A stretch of 58,171 nucleotides of DNA, taken from IMG/VR virus record IMGVR_UViG_3300042509_002108, positions 1 to 58,171 of that record. One strand, given 5' to 3'. Both the position numbers and the translations under genes were made by a program. Each line of letters starts with the position of its first letter. The first letter of the stretch is position 1. The notes beneath the pieces were generated by a model that saw only the letters and a list, made by a program, of their open reading frames with translations, was not told the origin of the DNA and made no database searches. The stretch is from a virus. Positions 18,301 through 24,211 of the stretch are shown one piece after another.

Positions 18301-19023
18301 TCAGATAATGCCAAGCAAACTCAGCCAAGACTCTGGCGCGTCCGGTTCGACACGCGAACCGTCCGGTGTTTCGGCGACGCCGTCTAGCGACCATTCCATC
18401 AGTTCCGCCGTTGTGGGAACGTCGACCCACGCGCCGCGCCATAGCAAGCGAAAGACCGGCGTTAACGGATCCTGACCTTTAAAGGCCGCGACGTCGCCGT
18501 CCATCCGTAACGCTTTGCCGGTTTCGGGATCGCGCAAGCGTTCGCGGCCGTTGTTTAAGCGGCGCGCGAAACGTACGCGACCGGGGCTCGCCGGCGTCAT
18601 CGTTGGCGTTGCCGGGAACTGCTCACCGCCGTCACCGTCAACCGCTGCAACGCGTTCGCGCGTGCGGATCGTTTCGGCGGACGGTCCGGGACCGGTCGCC
18701 GGTTCGGCGCCGGTTACCTGAAGCGACCATTGGCGCGCATGCTCCCATTGTGAGAGAGACGGCGCGGACGCGCGCGATTCCGGCAACGCGGCCGCAAATG
18801 CGCCATCCCATAGGCGCGCTAGCGCAATCGCGTCGCGCAACGGTCCGCGAAACGTTCCGGCCATTAATCCGTGCACGCGACCGGAGATAACCCATAGACC
18901 GCGCGTTTGCTTGCCGTCGCGCACGTGGTTAACCGGCGCGTGCACGGCAAGCGCGCGACCGCGCCAACGGGCTGGCGCTTCAATGGTTGCGCCGTCAGGA
19001 AGAGAAAGGGTAACGGTCTGCAT
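18301..19023 (-). CDS. Unrecognised protein of the GC-rich island, 240 aa
   Basis: Using ATG 19023 (MQTVTLSLPDG) gives 240 residues; this start lies 6 bases from the CTTACCGCTT motif. The N-terminal ~95 residues look folded and beta-rich (GRALAVHAPVNHVRDGKQTRGLWVISG is broken by a basic turn). The middle is Pro/Gly/Arg-rich and probably disordered. The last ~70 residues contain Trp-rich LWRGAWVDVP. I do not recognise the family. GC-rich codons as in its neighbours. Confidence 0.68.
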   Translation of the reverse strand: MQTVTLSLPDGATIEAPARWRGRALAVHAPVNHVRDGKQTRGLWVISGRVHGLMAGTFRGPLRDAIALARLWDGAFAAALPESRASAPSLSQWEHARQWSLQVTGAEPATGPGPSAETIRTRERVAAVDGDGGEQFPATPTMTPASPGRVRFARRLNNGRERLRDPETGKALRMDGDVAAFKGQDPLTPVFRLLWRGAWVDVPTTAELMEWSLDGVAETPDGSRVEPDAPESWLSLLGII

Positions 19024-19027
19024 GGTT

Positions 19028-19333
19028 TCAAGCGGTAAGGGGAACGATGGGAGCCAGTTCAGCGGACCCAACGGGATACGCGTAAGCGTTGCCGCCGTCT
19101 AGGGAGAGCGCAGCGCCGATAAGGCGCCAATCGGCGCCCATAGCGCGGTTGAAACGTTCAACCACGGCAAGCGCGGCCGCGTCCGGACCGTCCGCGTACG
19201 GAACGGCGACGCGGAATCGATCAGCGGCCGTTGTGCCGCGTTTGATCACGGCGACCCATTGCGAACCGCGCGTGTCAGTCGCGCCGCTATAGGTGACGGT
19301 ACAACCGGGAACGTATCGGAAAGGAGAATGCAT
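19028..19333 (-). CDS. Unrecognised small protein of the GC-rich island, 101 aa
   Basis: ATG 19333 (MHSPFRYVPG) is chosen because it follows the CTTACCGCTT motif by 7 bases. A beta-type N-terminus (CTVTYSGATDTRGSQWVAVIKRG) precedes a helix (AAALAVVERFNRAMGADWRL). The protein may be a small regulatory or modification-binding factor, but nothing specific is visible. It ends 4 bases before the next start. Confidence 0.62.
   Translation of the reverse strand: MHSPFRYVPGCTVTYSGATDTRGSQWVAVIKRGTTAADRFRVAVPYADGPDAAALAVVERFNRAMGADWRLIGAALSLDGGNAYAYPVGSAELAPIVPLTA
19030..19039 (-). promoter_or_regulatory. Upstream motif CTTACCGCTT before the 240-aa gene
   Basis: Same decamer as at 18287-18296, here 6 bases from the ATG at 19023 and inside the end of the preceding gene. 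Confidence 0.5.
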
Positions 19334-19340
19334 GGCAGGC

Positions 19341-19350
19341 AAGCGGTAAG
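19341..19350 (-). promoter_or_regulatory. Upstream motif CTTACCGCTT before the 101-aa gene
   Basis: Same decamer, 7 bases from ATG 19333 and extended upstream by a further TTACCG, giving a direct heptamer repeat (AAGCGGT twice on the plus strand). Confidence 0.5.
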
Positions 19351-19399
19351 CGGTAAAAGTGGCCGGATTGGGTGCGGTTTCGGCCGGACCGCGCGCGTG

Positions 19400-19576
19400 T
19401 CAGTATCCGCGCGCTAGTTCGGCGTCGATTGTTGCGCGCATGCTGGCGATCCGCGCGGACGCGGACGCAGTCGCGGTCTCCTCAATCGCGCGCAGTCGCG
19501 CAGTAGCTACAGAGAATGCATCGGCAAAAGACGGGAGCGACGGCGCGGCGTTGCCGTGAAAAGGCGTTGTGCGCAT
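19400..19576 (-). CDS. Small helical protein of the GC-rich island, 58 aa
   Basis: An open frame from ATG 19576 to TGA 19400: MRTTPFHGNAAP followed by a long Ala-rich helix (ATARLRAIEETATASA) and RATIDAELARGY. It overlaps the end of the upstream gene by 95 bp in another frame. Protein-like composition here versus the Arg/Cys-rich tail of the overlapping frame suggests this one is real. Confidence 0.5.
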   Translation of the reverse strand: MRTTPFHGNAAPSLPSFADAFSVATARLRAIEETATASASARIASMRATIDAELARGY

Positions 19577-19901
19577 CGGCGGCGCTTAGACGCGGATCGA
19601 CGCGATACGCGGCAAGGCATGCGGCGCGGTGCGCGTCGGCGGCCTTGCGCGCAATCGCGCGAACAGTGAGCGGATGCGGCGCGGTACGCGCCGAAATGGC
19701 GTCGACGGCATCGGCCGTCTTGGCTTCTAGCGCTAGTTGGCGCAAGCCGCCGACGTTAACGGCGCGACCGTCGATCACATACAGAAGCGTTTGGCAGCCA
19801 TAGCGGCGCGCGGCGTCGCACTTAGTTGTGCGCGTAACGGTGTGACCGGCGGCGCGCAGTGTGGCGATTGCGTCGGCAACGCGCGTAAGGGTTTCAGCCA
19901 T
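19482..19901 (-). CDS. Unrecognised protein of the GC-rich island, 139 aa
   Basis: ATG 19901 (MAETLTRVADAIATLRAAGH) follows the CTTACCGCTT motif by 3 bases. The first ~115 residues are a plausible folded helical protein (TTKCDAARRYGCQTLLYVIDGRAVNVGGLRQLALEAK). The final ~25 residues overlap the 58-aa gene and are unusually Cys/Arg-rich, perhaps read-through of an eroded end. Function unknown. Confidence 0.58.
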   Translation of the reverse strand: MAETLTRVADAIATLRAAGHTVTRTTKCDAARRYGCQTLLYVIDGRAVNVGGLRQLALEAKTADAVDAISARTAPHPLTVRAIARKAADAHRAACLAAYRVDPRLSAADAHNAFSRQRRAVAPVFCRCILCSYCATARD

Positions 19902-19904
19902 GGC

Positions 19905-19914
19905 AAGCGGTAAG
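19905..19914 (-). promoter_or_regulatory. Upstream motif CTTACCGCTT before the 139-aa gene
   Basis: Same decamer, 3 bases from ATG 19901, with a second TTACCG next to it. This is the first gene of the island operon, so a promoter should lie just upstream (about 19915-20095), but no clear -10 box is visible. Confidence 0.5.
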
Positions 19915-20095
19915 CGGTAACGCACCCATATATAGGTGCACGCGCGCCGCATGGCAAGCCGTGCATGGGGCAAGTGTGCCGGATTGCCGCGCGGACGCGT
20001 TGCCATCAGCACAACGGCCGGCGCGACCGTTACCGCATGCCGGCCGCGTTCGCGTGCGTCGGCGTCGACGGGTCGCCAGTTCGACGCGTGCGCCG

Positions 20096-20263
20096 GTGAG
20101 CTTCACCAACCCCACGGGGTAGTGAGCTTCACCAACCCCACGGGGTAGTGAGCTTCACCAACCCCACGGGGTAGTGAGCTTCACCAAGCCCACGGGGTAG
20201 TGAGCTTCACCAACCCCACGGGGTAGTGAGCTTCACCAACCCCACGGGGTAGTGAGCTTCACC
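20096..20263. repeat. Iteron array: 6.5 copies of a 26-bp repeat
   Basis: Units start at 20096, 20122, 20148, 20174, 20200 and 20226, with a 12-base partial copy at 20252-20263. All are identical except one base in the fourth. Each contains two short inverted repeats, GTGAGCTTCAC and ACCCCACGGGGT. Strict 26-bp spacing and no spacers argue against CRISPR. Iterons of this type bind replication or partition proteins, so this is a candidate origin, partition or operator locus. Confidence 0.9.
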
Positions 20264-20282
20264 GTGCCGGCGCAAGTTACAG

Positions 20283-20329
20283 ACGCAAACACCCCGCGCG
20301 TTTGCGTTTTAAACACCCCGCGCGTTTGC
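20283..20329. repeat. Two 19-bp direct repeats with internal palindromes
   Basis: AAACACCCCGCGCGTTTGC occurs at 20287-20305 and 20311-20329, 24 bp apart. The first is extended into a perfect 8-bp inverted repeat ACGCAAAC/GTTTGCGT around a 9-base centre. It lies 20 bp from the iterons and is likely part of the same protein-binding locus. Confidence 0.8.
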
Positions 20330-20450
20330 ATCACCCACAGGCGCAATCGCATCGTCGCTGTCACTAACTCACTGCGAGTTTGTGACATCGGCCGCTGCAT
20401 TGACGATTGCACGCTGATGCAAACCGTGCGGCCTTATGTATAAACAATAG

Positions 20451-20520
20451 GGGGCGTGTGCGCGCGCGGCGGCGCTCGGCGGCGCGGCGGCCGGCGGCGC
20501 GGCGGCGGGGCGTAGGCGGG
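20451..20520. repeat. GC-only low-complexity tract
   Basis: About 70 bases built almost only of GGCGGC/GCGCGG words. No coding or hairpin-terminator logic is evident. It separates the iteron locus from the 27-bp repeats. Confidence 0.7.
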
Positions 20521-20551
20521 TATGCGTGTGTATGCAAGTATGCGCAAAAAC

Positions 20552-20632
20552 CCTTAAGAAAACCGACGCTTCAGAGTTCCTTAAGAAAACCGACCCCTCG
20601 CAAGTCCTCAAGAACCCGCCCCGTCTGAGTTC
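20552..20632. repeat. Three degenerate 27-bp repeats
   Basis: Units begin CCTTAAGAAAACCGAC at 20552 and 20579 and CCTCAAGAACCCGCC at 20606, exactly 27 bp apart. The first 16 bases are identical in the first two. The spacing equals nine codons, but the plus frame through them has no convincing start or domain, so a binding-site array is preferred. Confidence 0.7.
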
Positions 20633-20668
20633 CTGGGCTTTTTTTGCGCCGGTCAACCGAAAAAAATC

Positions 20669-20677
20669 TGATACAAT
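20669..20677 (+). promoter_or_regulatory. Extended -10 promoter for the HNH-AP2 gene
   Basis: TGATACAAT has a TG extended -10 and a TATAAT-like box 50 bp ahead of the plus-strand HNH-AP2 gene. No good -35 is present. It gives this isolated gene its own promoter. Confidence 0.5.
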
Positions 20678-20703
20678 AAAAAGCCTGGGCGGCAAGCCAG
20701 GCT
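20678..20703 (-). terminator. Minus-strand terminator
   Basis: Stem AGCCTGG/CCAGGCT (20682-20688 with 20697-20703), loop of 8, followed on the minus strand by TTTTTATTG. No minus-strand gene ends directly here; the nearest ends at 21265, beyond the plus-strand HNH gene. That gene may have been inserted between the operon and its terminator. Confidence 0.75.
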
Positions 20704-20727
20704 CATCTGCTTTCTGCAAAACCAATC

Positions 20728-21234
20728 ATGCCACGCAAGCTGCCAAGCGCCGATTATTTGCGGCAATTCGTAAAATACGACCCAACCACTGGTGACTTCA
20801 TATGGCTCGGGGACAATTCGACAAGGAGAAAACAGGGCGAAGCGATAAAAACCAAAAGCAAAAGCGGATACATTTTGGTAAGACTCGCGCCGCTTAATTA
20901 CATGGCGCATCGACTTGCGTGGCTTCTAGAGAAAGGTGAAGACCCAGGCCATTTCGAGGTTGATCACATAAACGGCGACAAAGCCGACAATCGAATTGAA
21001 AATCTAAGGCTTTCAACTCGCGGACAAAACAGAGCAAATTCAGCTCACAACAAAAGCAGCAAATCCGGCCTAAAAGGGGTTTATTGGTGTAAAAAGCAAA
21101 AGAAATGGCGAGCGCAAATTACGGTAAATAAAAAAGTGATGAAGCTTGGCGCTTTTACCGATCCATTTGAGGCTCACATGGCATACAGGGAAGCGGCGGT
21201 TAAATATCACGGCGAATTCGCCAACTTCGGCTAA
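20728..21234 (+). CDS. HNH homing endonuclease with AP2 domain
   Basis: 168 residues. An HNH nuclease core (FEVDHINGDKADNRIENLRL) is followed by an AP2 DNA-binding domain (SGLKGVYWCKKQKKWRAQI). Such free-standing enzymes cut a target site and spread with their own gene. It has its own promoter and terminator and is transcribed opposite to its neighbours, with lower GC than the adjacent island, all signs of insertion. It is a paralogue of the gene at 45058-45564. Confidence 0.92.
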   Translation: MPRKLPSADYLRQFVKYDPTTGDFIWLGDNSTRRKQGEAIKTKSKSGYILVRLAPLNYMAHRLAWLLEKGEDPGHFEVDHINGDKADNRIENLRLSTRGQNRANSAHNKSSKSGLKGVYWCKKQKKWRAQITVNKKVMKLGAFTDPFEAHMAYREAAVKYHGEFANFG

Positions 21235-21242
21235 ACGACACA

Positions 21243-21265
21243 GGGGCGCACAAGCGCCCCTTTTT
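21243..21265 (+). terminator. Terminator of the HNH-AP2 gene
   Basis: Perfect 7-bp stem GGGGCGC/GCGCCCC with loop ACAA followed by TTTTT, 8 bp past the stop codon. Confidence 0.9.
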
Positions 21266-21534
21266 CAATCCTCCCGCTCATAAGCCGCTTCAATCAACTT
21301 CCCGCAGCAATCGCACCGAAGCTCGTGATCCTCCCAGTTGATCACGGTGTCGACCATGCACCATCCATCGCGACCGTTGGTGAGCGCAATCGACTCGCGC
21401 TCCTCAGCAGCGCACACGCGACACACGGCTCCGCCGTCATCCATCAGTCCATACAGCGGGTAGCCACCAGGCCATGCATATGGCTCACGCACAAACGCAT
21501 CAGCAAGCCGAAGCGATTTCGATCCAGTGCTCAT
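21265..21534 (-). CDS. Zinc-ribbon hypothetical protein
   Basis: 89 residues with two pairs of cysteines (CRVC near residue 38 and CDCC near residue 75), suggesting a small zinc ribbon. The sequence PYAWPGGYPLYGLMDDGGAVC is typical of short phage proteins of unknown role. It overlaps the upstream gene by ATGA and ends within the last T of the neighbouring plus-strand terminator. Confidence 0.7.
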   Translation of the reverse strand: MSTGSKSLRLADAFVREPYAWPGGYPLYGLMDDGGAVCRVCAAEERESIALTNGRDGWCMVDTVINWEDHELRCDCCGKLIEAAYERED

Positions 21535-21950
21535 TCGGCGTCCTTCCTGCCACGCGCATCAAGCTTCCAACCGTATTCCAAGTGCGTCTGAACCTGCCGT
21601 AACGCAACCTCACGCGAGATCTGGATGCGGCCTTCCATTCGATTGCGGCTGTGTGATACATGACCGCCAGTGCCGTACATCGAGATCACGCGATCGCCAT
21701 CAGGCAACCACGATGCCCACTCATCGCCATCGCGGAGAGTGACGGGTGAGCCAAGCTGAAGGATCGTGAGCGGATCGACCTCGCTGCGATTGCAGTAACC
21801 CCAACTCGGCTTCGAGACCGACTCCGAACAATGCGCGCAAGTGAGCGCGCTCCAACAGAAGTGATGCACAAGCGATACCTCTTGGCAATAAGGGCAGCGA
21901 ATGAAGGCGCCAGCGCGTGGAGCGCGGGTGTGACGGGTGATGAGTTTCAT
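21531..21950 (-). CDS. Zinc-ribbon hypothetical protein
   Basis: 139 residues from ATG 21950 (MKLITRHTRAPRAG); the longer frame to 21992 overlaps the RlpA-like gene end. A CPYC...CAHC ribbon lies near residues 20-45. The C-terminal half (SHSRNRMEGRIQISREVALRQV) looks like a nucleic-acid- or cofactor-binding helix pair. No known family is certain. Coupled to the downstream zinc-ribbon gene. Confidence 0.66.
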   Translation of the reverse strand: MKLITRHTRAPRAGAFIRCPYCQEVSLVHHFCWSALTCAHCSESVSKPSWGYCNRSEVDPLTILQLGSPVTLRDGDEWASWLPDGDRVISMYGTGGHVSHSRNRMEGRIQISREVALRQVQTHLEYGWKLDARGRKDAE

Positions 21951-21988
21951 AGTTGAGACAGATGAGATTCCTTCCGGCGCAGTGAGTC

Positions 21989-22318
21989 TCAATATGAGAT
22001 CTGCACTGTCGCAATGCCGTCCAGCGGCACACCAAGTGCCGCTGCGGCCCCAGCGGACAGGTCAATCGACCCACACGAGCACCGATCCCGTATCGGCACC
22101 ACAAGCACGCGCCCCCGGTGTCGCACCGTCACCCGCGTGTTACACGGCAGCCATGGATGCGCTGCTGAGATTCCCCAATGTTGATATGTGCCGCCGCAAT
22201 ATTCAGTACGACCGTGATACCAACCGTCGTAAACCGTTGCAGTCACTGGCCGTGCATCTGCTGGCGCAGGCACCAACTGCTGAAGAATTACGGCAAAAAA
22301 AATTACTGTGCGTTTCAT
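21989..22318 (-). CDS. Secreted RlpA-like double-psi beta-barrel protein
   Basis: 109 residues with a clear N-terminal signal peptide (MKRTVIFFAVILQQLVPAPADA). The mature part (GGTYQHWGISAAHPWLPCNTRVTV ... VVPIRDRC ... IDLSAGAAAALGV) has the layout of RlpA/expansin-like double-psi barrels that bind or cleave cell-wall glycan. The Asp of RDRC and the Asp of IDLS correspond to the usual active-site region. Export to the periplasm suggests help in lysis, superinfection exclusion or wall remodelling during lysogeny. Confidence 0.82.
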   Translation of the reverse strand: MKRTVIFFAVILQQLVPAPADARPVTATVYDGWYHGRTEYCGGTYQHWGISAAHPWLPCNTRVTVRHRGRVLVVPIRDRCSCGSIDLSAGAAAALGVPLDGIATVQISY

Positions 22319-22348
22319 GATTAAAAAAATAAGAGTTAAACAAAGCGA

Positions 22349-23071
22349 TCACTTAACGGCCAGCGCCCATCGAGGCGCACGGCCGCTCTCGCCCATTTCG
22401 CGCTGCAGCTCACGGCAGACCACCTTCACCACCACGCCATCAGTCCCCCACGGGCGATTCCACAGCTTCCCTGCCTTCCACTTCGCATGCAGCCCCTGCA
22501 CCTCATCGATGCGGGTGGTGAGCAGCGAATCCACCACGTCGAAACCCAGGTCGCCGATCAACGCCATCGCATCGATCTCTGTGCGCTCCTGGAAGGCGCC
22601 TCCATATGCGATGAAGCCCAAACCACCTGAACCACCCTTCATGCGCCTCAGGGCCGTCGCTGGCGTGCTCTGACGGCCATCGTGCCCCCATAGCTCACCG
22701 CGCACCTCCAACACATCACTCACAGGCAGCCGCACAGGCACAAGCCCCTGCACCACCGCCATGCAATCGCGACCGCTCCGTGTCCACGCCGCAGCAAGCA
22801 CACCACGCTCGTAACGCAGCGCCACTGCAGCGCCGTCGATCTTCGGCTGCACCAACACCGGCACACCAGGCCACCAATCCTCGAGCAGGCCGTTATCGAG
22901 CGACAGCAGCGCCGTACCACCGCCTGGCTGCTGCAGCTCTGGCGCCATCGGTGCCACCACGCGCAGCTCTGCACACAGCGCATCGAACTCGGCATCGGTC
23001 ATCAGCGCCTGGCCGGCCCTGTAAGCCGCGTCTGCCTGCCGCACCTGCTTCCTCAACGAATCAACCGACAT
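22349..23071 (-). CDS. Minimal NAD-type DNA ligase (adenylation domain)
   Basis: 240 residues from ATG 23071 (MSVDSLRKQVRQAD). The Ia-type helical opening is followed by the nucleotidyltransferase domain: KIDG at residues 77-80 holds the AMP-accepting Lys, then EVRGELWG, GFIAYGG, TDGVVVKV and RWALAVK. Cellular LigA is about 670 residues; OB-fold, zinc finger, HhH and BRCT domains are all missing here. It may be a compact nick-sealing enzyme or need a partner. A GGTAAGCGATAA variant of the island motif precedes the start. Confidence 0.88.
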   Translation of the reverse strand: MSVDSLRKQVRQADAAYRAGQALMTDAEFDALCAELRVVAPMAPELQQPGGGTALLSLDNGLLEDWWPGVPVLVQPKIDGAAVALRYERGVLAAAWTRSGRDCMAVVQGLVPVRLPVSDVLEVRGELWGHDGRQSTPATALRRMKGGSGGLGFIAYGGAFQERTEIDAMALIGDLGFDVVDSLLTTRIDEVQGLHAKWKAGKLWNRPWGTDGVVVKVVCRELQREMGESGRAPRWALAVK

Positions 23072-23105
23072 AACCGGTAAGCGATAACGCCACAAATTAT
23101 GGCAC

Positions 23106-23834
23106 CTATTTCAGCGCGTTGTCAAGCGCCCGCGACAGCAGCGACGGCAGCAGCTCCTGCGAACGACGAGCCACCACACCCTCGAAGTCAAACAGCACCG
23201 GCACTGTCGGTTGCCTACGCGCATACGTGAACAGGAGCTGCACGTCGTTCGACTTCGCTCGGTAGATGCCCGGCTTCAACCGACCCGTGTTGCGACCGCC
23301 ACCTCGACCATCCGGCACCGAGAAGTACCGCCATTGCGACCCCTGCCTGCCCGCGCCCATGCCCGTCTTCAGACCTTGCAGCACCTGCTGATACTGGCCA
23401 GGCGACATGTTCCCGTAGGCGTTCACCCGCACGCCACGACCCTTCAGGAACGGAATCGCGTAGTAACTCGCATCCACCACACCAAGCGCCCGCACGGCCC
23501 TGGTGAAGCGTGTGATGTACGCAGGCTTCCCGCCACCAGCCCCGCCCCCCTCAGCAGTCACCGGAAATAAATACCGCGCCGGATCCTGGCCTTTCGCACC
23601 GTCCTTCGAAATCGACACCGTCAGCTCGAGCCCATCCACCCGATAACGCGGGCTGGAAATCGTGAACGGCACCGGGTTCTCGAACTTGTCGCGCATCTCA
23701 CGCTGCAGGTCCTGCCTGAGCTGAAAACCGAGCTGCTGCAGGGCGCGGTTACCAGCGAATGGAAGCTGAGCACCGCGCAAGGCGTCGATGCTCCCGATCA
23801 GCTTTTCGGCGTCGAATTCGATGGAGCGGGCCAT
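23106..23834 (-). CDS. GpZ-like minor tail/head protein, displaced
   Basis: 242 residues from ATG 23834 (MARSIEFDAEKLIGSIDALRG). A helical N-terminus with LPFAGNRALQQLGFQLRQDLQREM, then RYLFPVTAEGG, and a C-terminal PTVPVLFDFEGVVARRSQELLP segment resemble the minor tail protein Z family of phage. It lies between a DNA ligase and the replication primase rather than with the tail genes, which is unusual. The frame extends to 23951 but that part overlaps the AACGGT-rich control region. Confidence 0.68.
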   Translation of the reverse strand: MARSIEFDAEKLIGSIDALRGAQLPFAGNRALQQLGFQLRQDLQREMRDKFENPVPFTISSPRYRVDGLELTVSISKDGAKGQDPARYLFPVTAEGGGAGGGKPAYITRFTRAVRALGVVDASYYAIPFLKGRGVRVNAYGNMSPGQYQQVLQGLKTGMGAGRQGSQWRYFSVPDGRGGGRNTGRLKPGIYRAKSNDVQLLFTYARRQPTVPVLFDFEGVVARRSQELLPSLLSRALDNALK

Positions 23835-23986
23835 GGCTTGAGCGTAGGCGGGAATTCCGGCCACGGACTGCGCGCGCGGCTTTTCCGGTTGTGGGGCAGG
23901 AGCCCATTTCCAGCGCCTCGAAAGGGCTTGTAACGGTGCAACGGTCTGCAACGGTGACCGTTACGCCGAGATCCCAGTCAGGGCAA

Positions 23987-24125
23987 GGCTTGTAACGTTG
24001 TAACAACTATCTATCTATAAGTAGATAGTAGTAGTAAGAGGGGTGTATAAAAGCGTATATATAATTGTGTATAAATATATATAGGGGTATCTATAGGGGT
24101 GTTCTCTGGGAAAGCGTTACAAGCC
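23987..24125. other. AT-rich element flanked by 11-bp inverted repeats
   Basis: GGCTTGTAACG (23987-23997) and CGTTACAAGCC (24115-24125) are perfect inverted copies about 117 bp apart. The interval is strongly AT-rich (repeated GTATAAA, ATATATA and CTATCTATAAGTAGATAG words), quite unlike the surrounding sequence. Further AACGGT and GTTAC repeats lie on either side. With the primase-helicase gene next to it, this is a candidate replication origin or operator. Confidence 0.7.
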
Positions 24126-24211
24126 GTGATTCCGTGACATCCCTTGCGGCGCAAGGGATCTCGCTGTTGCGGTGACCGTTACTTTGTAACGCTTTGCCAG
24201 TCTCAACTGTC

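Noticed and set aside
20096-20263. CRISPR array
   Set aside because: Units are contiguous 26-bp tandem repeats with no unique spacers and no cas genes nearby.
20369-20725. Minus-strand 118-codon gene
   Set aside because: Composed of translated GC tract and repeats; no domain or start signal.
20526-20795. Plus-strand gene through the 27-bp repeats (LKKTD repeats)
   Set aside because: It crosses a promoter, a terminator and the start of the HNH gene and has no ribosome-binding site; the periodic peptide follows from the DNA repeat.
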